Shown in pieces: positions 9,934-18,965 of a DNA stretch of 64,000 nt. A program made the translations under genes and the position numbers. The notes under the pieces are model-generated. The model did no database searches, had not been told where the DNA came from, and worked only from the letters and a program-made list of their open reading frames with translations. The DNA comes from CAVTOO01 sp963736355 (GTDB lineage: Bacteria > Pseudomonadota > Alphaproteobacteria > Rhizobiales > Xanthobacteraceae). The DNA lies in NCBI GenBank assembly GCA_963736355.1, contig CAVTOO010000022.1, forward strand, positions 62,001 through 126,000. Reading direction: 5' to 3'. Numbering within the stretch: the stretch's first letter is position 1; each line of letters opens with the position of its first letter.

Positions 9934-10788
9934 ATGCTCGCTGGCCTCAGCATTACCGAAATCGTCACTCTTGTCGTCATTCTGATCGCGGCCGGAGTCG
10001 TCTCGGGGCTGTTTGCCGGCCTGTTCGGCGTCGGCGGCGGCGCGATTCTGGTGCCGGTTTTGTATGAACTATTCCGCATCGCGGGCGTGCCGGAAGAGGT
10101 CCGCATGCCGCTCTGCGTCGGCACCTCGCTCGCCATCATCATCCCGACCTCGATCCGTTCCTTCAACGCGCATCGCGCGCACGGAAAGGTCGATCTCACG
10201 GTGCTGCAGCGCTGGGCCGTGCCGGTGGTCGTCGGCGTCGTCGCCGGCAGCTTCATCGCGCGCTATGCGCCCGAGTTCGTTTTCAAGCTCGTATTCGTCG
10301 CTGTCGCCGGCGTGTCGGCGGTGCGGCTTCTGTTCGGGCGCGACTCATGGCGCATCGGCAACGATTTTCCGCAAGGCATTCTGATGCGGGTCTACGGACT
10401 GATCATCGGCGTGCTGTCGACGCTGATGGGCATCGGCGGCGGCCAGCTGGCCAATCTGCTGATGACGTTTTACGGCCGCCCGATTCATCAGGCGGTGGCG
10501 ACATCGTCCGGTCTCGGCGTGATCATCTCGATCCCGGCGACCATCGGTTACATCTATGCCGGCTGGCCCAAGGCGGCGGAGTTTCCCGATATCGCCGCGC
10601 TGCAGTTTCCGGTTGCGCTCGGCTATGTCTCGCTGATCGGCACATTGCTCGTCGTGCCGACCAGCATGGCGATTGCGCCGCTTGGCGCGAAGCTGGCGCA
10701 TTCATGGCCCAAGCGCCGGCTCGAATTCGCGTTCGGCATTTTCCTGCTTGTCGTCTGCGCGCGGTTTGTGCTGACGCTGATTTACTGA
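9934..10788 (+). CDS. TSUP / TauE-SafE family sulfite or organosulfonate exporter-like permease
   Basis: A 284-residue polytopic membrane protein with the duplicated TSUP architecture. The first repeat has GLFAGLFGVGGGAILVPVL and the second has GVLSTLMGIGGGQLANLLM, each with the family G-x-G-G-G glycine motif. About eight hydrophobic segments are present. TSUP members move sulfite, sulfoacetate, sulfolactate or related anions. The substrate cannot be assigned, though a sulfite-oxidase-fold protein lies 1.2 kb downstream on the same strand. It is divergent from sdhC. Confidence 0.85.
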   Translation: MLAGLSITEIVTLVVILIAAGVVSGLFAGLFGVGGGAILVPVLYELFRIAGVPEEVRMPLCVGTSLAIIIPTSIRSFNAHRAHGKVDLTVLQRWAVPVVVGVVAGSFIARYAPEFVFKLVFVAVAGVSAVRLLFGRDSWRIGNDFPQGILMRVYGLIIGVLSTLMGIGGGQLANLLMTFYGRPIHQAVATSSGLGVIISIPATIGYIYAGWPKAAEFPDIAALQFPVALGYVSLIGTLLVVPTSMAIAPLGAKLAHSWPKRRLEFAFGIFLLVVCARFVLTLIY

Positions 10789-11052
10789 AGCGCCGGACCG
10801 ATAACGGTCTGCGCGCGTCACCATCCCTGAAACCTGGCTGCCTCTGCCCCGTAACTGGGTGACGGCCCTGATTCCTGAAAGCCGTCGGGGCCGCTTCTTG
10901 GAGCGCGGCCGGCGTCGCTCGCCCCCCTCGGGCGGCGCCGGTTGCCTCGGTTCACCGTTCAACGGTTCGTGATGTAACAAACAGGCCCGGGTTCCGAATG
11001 CTCCTGTGATGCCCCGATGTTGGGATGGCATCGCAACAAGGAGCATGGATCC

Positions 11053-11283
11053 ATGATGTCCCGTATCGTCACTTTGGCCGCTGCCACCGCCTTCGGCCTC
11101 ACGTTTGGCACCGCCGCGATGGCGCAGAGCAAAATGTCCGATGACAAGGGCAAGATGTCCGACACCATGTCGAAGGACAAGATGTCCAAGGACAACATGG
11201 CGAAGGACGCCATGTCCAAGGACAAGATGTCGAAAGACAGCATGTCCAAGGATAATATGTCCAAGGACAAAATGTCGAAGTAG
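11053..11283 (+). CDS. MXKDX pentapeptide-repeat secreted protein
   Basis: A 76-residue protein: a signal peptide (MSRIVTLAAATAFGLTFGT... AMAQ) followed by about ten consecutive M-(S/A)-K-D-(K/N/S/A) pentapeptides to the C-terminus. This matches the known family of MXKDX pentapeptide-repeat proteins in Rhizobiales and related bacteria, whose function is unknown. The mature part is highly charged, methionine-rich and low in complexity. The Met residues raise the possibility of copper or oxidant binding, which is inference only. ATG 11053 is chosen because the signal peptide begins there; in-frame starts upstream add a non-signal extension. It precedes the cytochrome b / molybdoprotein pair. 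Confidence 0.85.
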   Translation: MMSRIVTLAAATAFGLTFGTAAMAQSKMSDDKGKMSDTMSKDKMSKDNMAKDAMSKDKMSKDSMSKDNMSKDKMSK

Positions 11284-11371
11284 ACTATGCAACATGAGGA
11301 CAGCCGCCGGGGGTGTCCTCGGCGGCTGTCTTTCTCGGATTTCGGATGACGATGATGCGGAGCATGCGATC

Positions 11372-12001
11372 GTGACGGCGAGCAGCGATATGGCAGGCAC
11401 AACGGCCGGGTCGTCGCGCAAGACGATCCATCCGGCGATCGTGCGCATCACGCACTGGATCAATGCGATTGCGATGGTCGTGATGATCGGCTCAGGCTGG
11501 CAGATCTATAACGCATCGCCGCTTTTCCCGTTCACCTTCCCGCGCTCGATCACGCTCGGCGGCTGGCTTGCCGGCGCCATCCAGTGGCACTTCGCCGCGA
11601 TGTGGGTGCTGGTGATCAACGGCTTGATCTACGTCGCCTACGGATTTCTCAGCGGCCGCTTCCGCCGCAAGCTGTTGCCGATCACGCCCGGCGCGGTGAT
11701 TGCCGACGCCACCGCCGCGTTGCGCGGCAAACTCGCGCATGACGATCTCAGCGTCTACAACGCCGTGCAGCGGTTGCTCTATGCGGGCATTCTCGTTGTC
11801 GGCGTCGTCATCGTCGCGTCAGGTCTCGCGATCTGGAAGCCGGTGCAGCTGCAGTGGCTCACTGCTGTGTTCGGCGGTTATGAAGCCGCGCGTTTTGTCC
11901 ATTTCTTCGCCATGGCCGCGATTGTCGGCTTCGTGGTCATTCATGTGATCATGGCTGTGCTGGTGCCGAAAAGCCTGCGCGCGATGATTGTTGGAAAGTA
12001 A
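11372..12001 (+). CDS. cytochrome b561-like membrane protein (heme anchor for the adjacent molybdoenzyme)
   Basis: About 209 residues with four transmembrane helices and histidines placed as in b561/Ni-hydrogenase-type cytochrome b: RITHWINAIA in helix 1, IQWHFAAMWV in helix 2, and RFVHFFAMAA plus FVVIHVIM in helix 4. GTG 11372 has GGAG nine bases upstream; ATG 11390 is an alternative start. It ends 12 bases before the molybdopterin-domain gene, whose AAGGAG ribosome site lies in the gap, so the two form an operon. Probable role: membrane electron carrier to or from the molybdoenzyme, analogous to MsrQ/YedZ although not the same family. Confidence 0.85.
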   Translation: MTASSDMAGTTAGSSRKTIHPAIVRITHWINAIAMVVMIGSGWQIYNASPLFPFTFPRSITLGGWLAGAIQWHFAAMWVLVINGLIYVAYGFLSGRFRRKLLPITPGAVIADATAALRGKLAHDDLSVYNAVQRLLYAGILVVGVVIVASGLAIWKPVQLQWLTAVFGGYEAARFVHFFAMAAIVGFVVIHVIMAVLVPKSLRAMIVGK

Positions 12002-12013
12002 AAGGAGCTGATC

Positions 12014-12790
12014 ATGGCTCGCAAGCCCTTCGTCATTCCGGGAGTCGATTCCCGTCTTCTCATCAAGGATGCGCTCAAGGTGATGCCGGATCCGTCGCGC
12101 CGGCGCTTTCTCACCGGCGGCGCCAGCCTCGGCGCGCTGGCGCTGCTGACCGGTTGCAACATCGTGGATTCGGACGCCGCCGAAGGCGTGTTGCGCAAGA
12201 TGTCCGAATTCAACGACGGCGTGCAGGCGGCGATGTTCAGTTCCACGACGCTGGCGCCGACCTATTCCGAGGCCGATGTGCGCCGGCCGTTCCCGTTCAA
12301 CGCCTATTACGACATCTCCGATGCCCCCGAGGTTGACGGCAAGACCTATGCGCTCGAGGTCTCCGGCCTCGTCGACAACAAGAAGTCGTGGACGCTCGAC
12401 GAGCTGTACGCCTTGCCGCAGGAGAAGCAGATCACGCGGCACATCTGCGTCGAGGGCTGGAGCGCCATCGGCAGCTGGACCGGCGCGCGCCTGTCCGACT
12501 TCCTCAAGCGCGTCGGCGCCGACACGCGCGCGAAATATGTCTGGTTCCGCTGCGCCGAGGGCTATCACACCACCATCGACATGCCGACCGCGCTGCATCC
12601 GCAGACGCAGATGACGTTCAAGTTCGACAACGACATCCTGCCGCTGGCCTATGGCTATCCGATGAAGATCCGGATTCCGACCAAGCTCGGCTTCAAGAAT
12701 CCCAAGCACGTCGTCGCCATGGAAGTGACCAACAAGGACTTAGGCGGCTATTGGGAAAACCAGGGCTACAACTGGTTCAGCGGGCTGTAG
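12014..12790 (+). CDS. sulfite-oxidase-fold molybdopterin-dependent oxidoreductase, Tat-exported
   Basis: A 258-residue protein with a twin-arginine region (PSRRRFLTGGASLG) beginning near residue 29 and a lipobox-like LLTGC, then an oxidoreductase molybdopterin-binding domain. The molybdenum-ligand cysteine lies in RHICVEGWSAIGSWTG, followed by the Arg/Lys-rich YPMKIRIPTKLGFKNPK segment of the fold. This is the MsrP/YedY-like branch, acting in the periplasm on methionine sulfoxide or another S/N-oxide. The upstream cytochrome b gene supplies a plausible electron partner. The mature substrate is unknown. Confidence 0.88.
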   Translation: MARKPFVIPGVDSRLLIKDALKVMPDPSRRRFLTGGASLGALALLTGCNIVDSDAAEGVLRKMSEFNDGVQAAMFSSTTLAPTYSEADVRRPFPFNAYYDISDAPEVDGKTYALEVSGLVDNKKSWTLDELYALPQEKQITRHICVEGWSAIGSWTGARLSDFLKRVGADTRAKYVWFRCAEGYHTTIDMPTALHPQTQMTFKFDNDILPLAYGYPMKIRIPTKLGFKNPKHVVAMEVTNKDLGGYWENQGYNWFSGL

Positions 12791-12797
12791 CGCGGCG

Positions 12798-13310
12798 TTA
12801 TTTCTGCCGCTGCGCCTCGCGCAGGATCGGGGCGAGCCGCTCCATGACGAGCGTATTGATCTCGCCCTGCCGTGACTGGATCAGCGCCACCGTGTCCTGC
12901 ATTAATTGCGGCTGGGTCTTGAGAAGTTTCTGCCCCGCAGCGCTGCGATAGAAAGTCAGGAAGCTGCGCAATTCGTCGACGGTGAAATGGCGCGCATAGA
13001 TCGCCGGCAGGTCTTTCAGGGCGTCGCGAACGACTTCGACCGTGATCCCGCCGAATTCGGTTTTGATCTTTGCCAGCGTCGCCGCATCCGGCTTCGGGTT
13101 GAACGTGCGCTCGACCAGCGGCCAGACTTGCGCCGCCATGGTCTGCGCCACCTGGTCGATCAGATCCTTGGTGGTCAGGCTGACAAGTTCACCGGCGGCC
13201 TGCATCGTCTCGGGCGAGGGCGTCCCTTGAGCCAATGCTGCCGGCGACGGTGCGGCCAGTGCAAGGATTGCGGCCAAGAACAGGCCGCGAGCATGTCGGA
13301 CAATGGTCAT
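12798..13310 (-). CDS. DUF2059 domain secreted protein
   Basis: A 170-residue protein with a signal peptide (TIVRHARGLFLAAILALAA... ALAQG) and a helical DUF2059 domain. The conserved part includes FTVDELRSFLTFYRSAAGQK followed by a Gln-rich LMQDTV helix. The function of the family is not known; it is common in alphaproteobacterial periplasm. ATG 13310 is chosen because the signal peptide starts there. It is convergent with the molybdoenzyme gene, with only 7 bases between stops. Confidence 0.8.
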   Translation of the reverse strand: MTIVRHARGLFLAAILALAAPSPAALAQGTPSPETMQAAGELVSLTTKDLIDQVAQTMAAQVWPLVERTFNPKPDAATLAKIKTEFGGITVEVVRDALKDLPAIYARHFTVDELRSFLTFYRSAAGQKLLKTQPQLMQDTVALIQSRQGEINTLVMERLAPILREAQRQK

Positions 13311-13486
13311 ACGATAATTCCTTGTGCTTCTGAAATGAAGGCCGTCGGCGCGGCGGTGCAAAAACGCGGGCAGTCTAACATCGGGCCGCGCGCTGCCTAG
13401 TGGCGCCTATGACGGGAGCGCTTGCCAAGCCCGTCGCCGCGCTTTAGCACTTTCCGCGATTTCCCCCGGAAAAAGGCGTGCGTTCA

Positions 13487-14600
13487 ATGGCGACCCACAA
13501 GCTGCTTCTTCTCCCCGGCGACGGCATCGGCCCCGAAGTGATGGCCGAGGTCAAACGCCTGATCGACTGGATCAACGCGCAGGGTCTGGCGAAATTCGAA
13601 ACCGAAGACGGCCTTGTCGGCGGCTCCAGCTACGATGCGCATCAGGTCGCGGTGACAGATGCCACCATGGCGCGCGCGATGGCGGCGGATGCGGTTCTGT
13701 TCGGCGCGGTCGGCGGGCCGAAATGGGACAAGGTCGCCTTCGACGTGCGGCCTGAAGTCCGGCCTGTTGCGCCTGCGCAAGGATCTCGCGCTGTTCGCGA
13801 ACCTGCGTCCGGCGGTGTGCTATCCGGCGCTGGCGGAGTCCTCGAGCCTGCGCCGCGAGATCGTCGAAGGCCTCGACATCATGATCGTGCGCGAACTCAC
13901 CGGCGGCGTGTATTTCGGCGAGCCGAAGACGATCACCGATCTCGGCAACGGCCAGAAGCGCGCCATCGATACGCAGGTCTACGACACCTACGAAATCGAG
14001 CGCATCGCGCGCGTGGCTTTCGATCTCGCACGCAAGCGCAAGAACAAGGTCACCTCGATGGAGAAGCGCAACGTCATGAAGACGGGCGTGCTCTGGTACG
14101 AGGTCGTCAACCAGCTGCATCAGCGCGAGTTCAAGGACGTTCAGCTCGAGCATCAGCTGGCGGATGCCGGCGGCATGCAGCTCGTCAAATGGCCCAAGCA
14201 GTTCGACGTCATCGTCACCGACAATCTGTTCGGCGACATGCTGTCGGATATTGCCGCCATGCTCACGGGCTCCATCGGCATGCTGGCGTCGGCCTCGCTC
14301 GGCGAGACCGATGTGAAGACCGGCAAGCGCAAGGCGCTCTACGAGCCGGTGCACGGTTCGGCGCCGGATATTGCGGGCCAGGGCATCGCCAATCCGATCG
14401 CGATGCTGGCGTCGTTCGGCATGGCGCTGCGTTATTCGTTCGACATGGGCGCGCTCGCCGATCAGCTCGATCAGGCCATCGCCAAGGTGCTCGACAACAA
14501 TCTGCGCACCGGCGACATCAAGTCGGAAGGCGCCAAGATCGTCTCCACCGCGCAGATGGGCGAGGCGATCCTCAAGGAGCTGCAGACGATCGTGAAGTGA
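13487..14600 (+). CDS. leuB: 3-isopropylmalate dehydrogenase (one +1 frameshift as read)
   Basis: Oxidative decarboxylation of 3-isopropylmalate in leucine biosynthesis. The N-terminal part (KLLLLPGDGIGPEVMAEV ... GAVGGPKWDKVAFDVRPE) and the rest (GLLRLRKDLALFANLRPA ... DNLFGDMLSDIAAMLTGSIG ... EPVHGSAPDIAGQGIANP) are both textbook LeuB but sit in different frames. Dropping one base at about 13757 (the T in GAAGTCC) restores the family sequence RPEAGLLRLRKD. The corrected protein is about 370 residues, the normal length. ATG 13487 lies shortly after a possible GTG at 13478. The gene ends before a 49-bp palindromic repeat and a strong terminator. Confidence 0.95.
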
Positions 14601-14601
14601 C

Positions 14602-14650
14602 GCGCATGACCCCGAAAAGGGGGTACCGGTTTTCGGATCAGGTCATGCGC
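14602..14650. repeat. interspersed palindrome, family 1 copy 1
   Basis: Ends GCGCATGACC and GGTCATGCGC are exact inverted copies; the core contains CCGAAAAGG and GGTACCGGTTTTCGG. The same architecture recurs at 19638, 21569, 37641 and 38248. Confidence 0.8.
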
Positions 14651-14693
14651 AGACAAGACTCCCCCTTTAGGGGCGAGCGCGATGCGCAAATCA

Positions 14694-14723
14694 AAACGCC
14701 CGGCTTTCGCCGGGCGTTTTTTT
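14694..14723. terminator. bidirectional intrinsic terminator after leuB
   Basis: AACGCCCGGC / GCCGGGCGTT stem with a TTTC loop, an A-run on the left and eight T residues on the right. It terminates leuB on the plus strand and the secreted protein gene (stop 14745) on the minus strand. Confidence 0.9.
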
Positions 14724-14744
14724 ATTCAAGCAGACGAAATTCGA

Positions 14745-15077
14745 TCAGAAGCGGTTCGCGGTCAGGCCCGGCAAATCGAACGGGTCGGCGAGCGGCTGAC
14801 GACGCCAGCCGCCGCGCAGCGAGTTCTGGTCGGCGAGGTTGTGGCCCGGCGGGATAACGTAATCGAGGAAGCTGCGCTCGCCCGGCAGGATTTCCGTGCC
14901 GGCATCCAGCCAGGAGCGGCGCGTGACGAAAACGCGCGTGCGCGGACCGGCCATGTAAGACGAGTTGGGGGACGCGCTGCGCATATAGCGCTGCGAGGAC
15001 TGCGCCTCGGCGGCTCCGCCGCTCATGGCTCCGACGACGGTCGCCGCGATCAGGGCTGCTGCCAGACGAATTGCCAT
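14745..15077 (-). CDS. small secreted hypothetical protein
   Basis: A 110-residue protein with a clear signal peptide (AIRLAAALIAATVVGAMSGG, cleavage near AAEAQ) and a mature part rich in Arg and Ser with VFVTRRSWLDAGTEILPGER and FLDYVIPPGHN. I recognise it only as a type of orphan periplasmic protein frequent in Bradyrhizobium relatives; no function can be assigned. It has its own upstream region and shares the leuB terminator. Confidence 0.7.
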   Translation of the reverse strand: MAIRLAAALIAATVVGAMSGGAAEAQSSQRYMRSASPNSSYMAGPRTRVFVTRRSWLDAGTEILPGERSFLDYVIPPGHNLADQNSLRGGWRRQPLADPFDLPGLTANRF

Positions 15078-15230
15078 ACGTTTCCCTCAAAAATAGACTG
15101 ATTTGACTGTGCTTTTACGCGCCGGGTCGGGGCCCGACAAGCGCAATTGGGTCACACCTTGAAACAATAACGCGCCAGGGCCGACTTGGTTTGATCCGGG
15201 GACGGTCGGGCCGGAAGAATCTGAAGAAAA

Positions 15231-15986
15231 TCAGAGCGACCCGCGCAGGTCCGGCCCCTCGAGGGTCGCCACCCAGTCGGTGGCCGCGGACGGCTCCGTG
15301 GCGCGGCAGAACCCGCGCCGCAATTCGGCCCGGGCGAACAATTCCGCGACTTTGGGATCGTTTCCGGAGGCCAGCAGCGTGAGCCGGTCGAGCGCGCAGA
15401 TGACGAGCTTCGGCGCGGGCGGCGTCGCGCCGGCCTGGCAGAACCAGCCGGAGATCTGCAGCCTTGGGCTTTCGAAGGGGGCCGCGAAACCCATGCATTT
15501 ACGGGGCTCGCCGCCTTGAAGCGCGGCAAAGCCGACCAGCTGGATCAGGCCGAATTTGGTGGGAACGACGCCGATCGCGCGCGCCCGCTCGCTGGAGCTG
15601 ACACCGGCCCGCCGGGTCACTTCGCCGATGGCCGAGCCGAATACCGGCTGCTCGCTGGAGGGGCGATAAATCTCAAGCTGGCCGAATGGCTGGCCCGCAT
15701 AGTCCCAGGCCATGATATCCTTGCGGCCACCCTCGGGGTGCCGGAATATATCGTAAGACACTGTTTTATCAGCTAATTCAGGCGCTGCGAGAGAGAAAGC
15801 CGGGTGGGGCCGCGTGGCGGGGATCCAGCTTTTCGGCCGGACCTCTTCGACGGCGGCCTCAACGCTTTCGGGTTGCAGCAGGTTGGCAGCGATGATCGCG
15901 AGCAGGCCGACGCCGCTCAGATAGGCCATCAAACGCACGGTAATGGCGCGGATGTCGTTATGGAAACTAAAGGCTGGCGAGGGCAC
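15231..15986 (-). CDS. hypothetical membrane-anchored or secreted protein
   Basis: A 251-residue product with a single N-terminal hydrophobic segment (LMAYLSGVGLLAIIAANLL) and a soluble remainder. Three cysteines in KCMGFAAPFESP, SGWFCQAG and LVICALDRL could form disulfides in the periplasm. Conserved-looking stretches include YDIFRHPEGGRKDIMAWDYA and GSAIGEVTRRAG. I do not recognise the family. It is divergent from asd with 108 bases between starts, so the promoters of both lie in that short gap. Confidence 0.65.
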   Translation of the reverse strand: MPSPAFSFHNDIRAITVRLMAYLSGVGLLAIIAANLLQPESVEAAVEEVRPKSWIPATRPHPAFSLAAPELADKTVSYDIFRHPEGGRKDIMAWDYAGQPFGQLEIYRPSSEQPVFGSAIGEVTRRAGVSSSERARAIGVVPTKFGLIQLVGFAALQGGEPRKCMGFAAPFESPRLQISGWFCQAGATPPAPKLVICALDRLTLLASGNDPKVAELFARAELRRGFCRATEPSAATDWVATLEGPDLRGSL

Positions 15987-16094
15987 GCTGACGTCATCCT
16001 GACGTTGTCACAGCGGCATTTCTCGCATAGAAGCCAACCCGCTTTCGTTATCGGCGCGCGTCGGTTGGAAGCATTTTTCGGCGGAGAGTGAACG

Positions 16095-17129
16095 ATGAGT
16101 TACAAGGTCGCGGTTGTTGGAGCCACCGGCAATGTTGGCCGGGAGATGCTCAACATTCTGGATGAACGCAGCTTCCCGGTCTCGGAAGTTGTGGCCATCG
16201 CGTCCCGGCGCAGCCAGGGCGTGGAGGTCTCGTTCGGCGACGCGACGCTGAAAGTCAAAGCGCTGGAGAATTATGACTTCAGCGATATCGACATCTGTCT
16301 GATGTCGGCCGGCGGTTCGGTGTCCAGGGAATGGTCGCCGAAGATCGCCGCCGCAGGCGCCGTCGTCATCGATAATTCGAGCGCCTGGCGTTACGATTCC
16401 GACGTGCCGCTGGTCGTGCCGGAAGTGAATGCCGACGCCATCGCCGGCTTTCGCAAGCGTGGCATCATCGCCAATCCGAACTGCTCGACGGCGCAGCTCG
16501 TCGTTGCGCTGAAGCCGTTGCACGATGCGGCGAAGATCAAGCGCGTCGTGGTTTCGACCTATCAGTCCGTGTCGGGCGCCGGCAAGGACGGCATGGACGA
16601 GTTGTTCACGCAGACCAAGGCGGTGTTCACCGTCGGCGACGTCGTGACCAAGAAGTTTACCAAGCGCATCGCCTTCAACGTCATTCCGCACATCGATGTG
16701 TTCATGGAAGACGGCTACACGAAGGAAGAATGGAAGATGATGGCCGAGACCAAGAAGATTCTTGATCCCGCCATCAAGCTTGTCGCCACTTGCGTGCGCG
16801 TGCCGGTGTTCATCGGGCATTCGGAATCGGTCAACATCGAGTTCGAAAACCCGATCAGCGCCGATGAGGCGCGCGACATCCTGCGCAAGGCGCCGGGCTG
16901 TCTGGTCATCGACAAGCACGAAGACGGCGGCTACGTCACGCCGTATGAATGCGCCGGTGAGGACGCGACCTATATCAGCCGCATCCGCGAGGACGCCACG
17001 GTGGAAAACGGCCTCGTGCTGTGGTGCGTGTCGGACAATCTGCGCAAGGGCGCGGCGCTCAATGCGATCCAGATCGCCGAGAGCCTCATCAACCGCAAGC
17101 TGATCAGCGCCAAGAAGAAAGCGGCTTAA
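16095..17129 (+). CDS. asd: aspartate-semialdehyde dehydrogenase
   Basis: Reduces aspartyl phosphate to aspartate semialdehyde, the branch point for lysine/diaminopimelate, threonine and methionine. The 344-residue product begins with the NADP motif VVGATGNVGREML. Its catalytic Cys lies in IANPNCSTAQLV (about residue 132), and the catalytic His lies in the later RVPVFIGHSESVNIEFENP segment. GGAGAG lies about 7 bases before the ATG. It supplies the pathway completed by dapF further along this window. Confidence 0.97.
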   Translation: MSYKVAVVGATGNVGREMLNILDERSFPVSEVVAIASRRSQGVEVSFGDATLKVKALENYDFSDIDICLMSAGGSVSREWSPKIAAAGAVVIDNSSAWRYDSDVPLVVPEVNADAIAGFRKRGIIANPNCSTAQLVVALKPLHDAAKIKRVVVSTYQSVSGAGKDGMDELFTQTKAVFTVGDVVTKKFTKRIAFNVIPHIDVFMEDGYTKEEWKMMAETKKILDPAIKLVATCVRVPVFIGHSESVNIEFENPISADEARDILRKAPGCLVIDKHEDGGYVTPYECAGEDATYISRIREDATVENGLVLWCVSDNLRKGAALNAIQIAESLINRKLISAKKKAA

Positions 17130-17222
17130 TCCTCCGTCGAATGCAGCGCGTGACGCTGCGGGAGGGGGTGATGTTGTCCATGCGCGTCGCCGGGGAGGGG
17201 TGAAGGTGCGCCCACCGCATCG

Positions 17223-17872
17223 CTATCCCGTAACCCCGTTCAGCGGCACGAACGTCTTCGTCGCCGGATCCAGCACCGACAATTCGCCATGCGCGACGCC
17301 GAAATAGGCGCCGTGCAGCTGAAATCTTGCCGCGGCCGACGAGAATGTTGACGCAGGGAAACGTCATCAGGTTTTCGAAACTCTTGACGACGGATGCCTT
17401 CTCGACGCGGCTGATGAATTCCTCCATCGGCAATGCGCCGCGCGGACCGACATCGCGCGCCGCCGGCGCGATCAGTTCCATCCATTTGCCGATGAAGTCG
17501 CCCGGCGACAGCGGCTCGCCTTCCTGGACATAGGCTTTCGACGCCGCCGCATTGCGCGTGACCGAGCACGACAATGTGCTGCACGCGCAGAACCTGCACC
17601 GCAAATTCAAGCGCCGCCGAGACACCGTGCGCCGCGCCGTCGGGCGCGTAGAACGGCACGATATTGGCGACGTTGCGCACCACGAATAATTCGCCCGGGC
17701 CGGCATCGAAGATCACTTCCGGCGACACACGGGAGTCACAGCAGCCGATCACCATCACTTGCGGCGCTTGTCCGCGTTCTGACAGCTCGCGATAGCGCGT
17801 CTGCTCCTGCGGCAGGCGCTGGGTCGCGAAAGCCCGATAGCCGTTGATCAGTTGCTGCGGAAATGATGTCAT
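17223..17872 (-). CDS. beta-class carbonic anhydrase (two +1 frameshifts as read)
   Basis: Interconverts CO2 and bicarbonate. The zinc ligands are visible: Cys and Asp in VIGCCDSRVSPE, and His/Cys in VVLGHAQCGGVE. The frame breaks at about 17539 (GAAAGCC instead of GAAGCC) and again at about 17327 (extra base in ATTTCAGCTG). Joining the three pieces gives KAYVQEGEPLSPGDFIGKW, then FPCVNILVGRGKIS, then LHGAYFGVAHGELSVLDPAT and a stop at 17223. The product is about 215 residues, normal for the family. ATG 17872 starts the conserved TSFPQQLINGYRAF. It is convergent with asd. Confidence 0.9.
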
Positions 17873-17964
17873 GCCAAAGGCTAAATCACACAAGCCGACG
17901 GCGGGCAAGATTGCATCTTAAGTCTGCCGGGCACTCACGAAAATTCGATGATTTGGGGGCTTCA

Positions 17965-18840
17965 ATGATCAAACCGCGCCGCAGCGTCCTCTATGTTCCG
18001 GGCTCCAATGCCCGTGCGATGGAGAAGGCGCATTCGCTCACGAGCGATGCCGTCGTGTTCGATCTGGAGGATTCCGTCGCACCGGATGCCAAGGCGGCTG
18101 CGCGCACGCAGGTCGCAAAAACTGTCGCCATTCATGATTTCAGGCCGCGCGAAGTCATCATCCGCGTCAATGGACTCGATACGCCGTGGTGGATCGACGA
18201 CATCGACATGGTGGCGAAGGCGAAGCCCGACGCCATCCTGGTGCCGAAGATCGAAACGCCGCAGCATCTCTCCGACATCGCCGATCGTCTGTCGGACATC
18301 GGCGCCGATCGCTCGATCCGCGTCTGGGTGATGGTGGAGACCGCGCGCGCCATTCTCAATCTGCGCGAGATCGCGGCAACCGCAAAAGATCCAGAAGTGC
18401 GTCTTGCCGGCTTTGTCATCGGCACCAACGATGTCGCCAAGGAAACACGCATGCGCCTCGTGCCGGGCCGCGCCAACATGCTGCCATGGCTGTCATTGTG
18501 CGTGCTGTCGGCGCGGGCCTACGGCCTGGAAATTCTCGATGGCGTCTATAACGACATTGCAGATGCGGCGGGCTTTGCGGCCGAATGCGCGCAGGCGCGC
18601 GATTTCGGCTTCGACGGCAAGACGTTGATCCATCCGAACCAGATCGGCCCCTGCAACGAAGCGTTCACGCCACCGGCCGATGAAGTTGCGCAGGCGCGCC
18701 ACATCATCGCGGCGTTCGATCTGCCGGAGAATGCAGGTAAGGGTGCGATCCAGCTCGACGGCAAGATGGTCGAGCGGCTGCACGCGGACATGGCCAAGCG
18801 CACGGTTGCGATTGCGGATGCGATCGCGGCGCGGGGATGA
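17965..18840 (+). CDS. HpcH/HpaI aldolase / citrate lyase beta-like CoA-ester lyase
   Basis: A 291-residue TIM-barrel protein of the CitE-like family that cleaves or hydrolyses malyl-CoA, citramalyl-CoA or similar esters. Diagnostic parts are RRSVLYVPGSNARAMEKA, the acidic VVFDLEDSVAPDAK metal-binding region, ILVPKIETP, VMVETARAILN and DGKTLIHPNQIGPCNEAF. ATG 17965 follows a G-rich stretch and gives the family N-terminus. It may be a malyl-CoA lyase or thioesterase; substrate choice cannot be made from sequence. It is divergent from the carbonic anhydrase and followed by a REP-like element. Confidence 0.88.
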   Translation: MIKPRRSVLYVPGSNARAMEKAHSLTSDAVVFDLEDSVAPDAKAAARTQVAKTVAIHDFRPREVIIRVNGLDTPWWIDDIDMVAKAKPDAILVPKIETPQHLSDIADRLSDIGADRSIRVWVMVETARAILNLREIAATAKDPEVRLAGFVIGTNDVAKETRMRLVPGRANMLPWLSLCVLSARAYGLEILDGVYNDIADAAGFAAECAQARDFGFDGKTLIHPNQIGPCNEAFTPPADEVAQARHIIAAFDLPENAGKGAIQLDGKMVERLHADMAKRTVAIADAIAARG

Positions 18841-18857
18841 GTAACCACATACTCAGT

Positions 18858-18942
18858 GTCATTGCCGGGCTTGACCCGGCAATCTCGCTGAGTGACGCAC
18901 TGCCTTCCTAAACGAGATGGCCGGGACAAGCCCGGCCATGAC
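18858..18942. repeat. REP-like element, family 3 copy A
   Basis: Bounded by GTCAT and ATGAC, with two internal hairpins (TTGCCGGGCTTGACCCGGCAA and ATGGCCGGGACAAGCCCGGC) joined by a short linker. It lies between the convergent stops of the lyase gene and leuD. Similar two-hairpin elements occur at 54573 and 62448. Confidence 0.75.
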
Positions 18943-18965
18943 AACGCTGAATTTGAATTTAGCGC

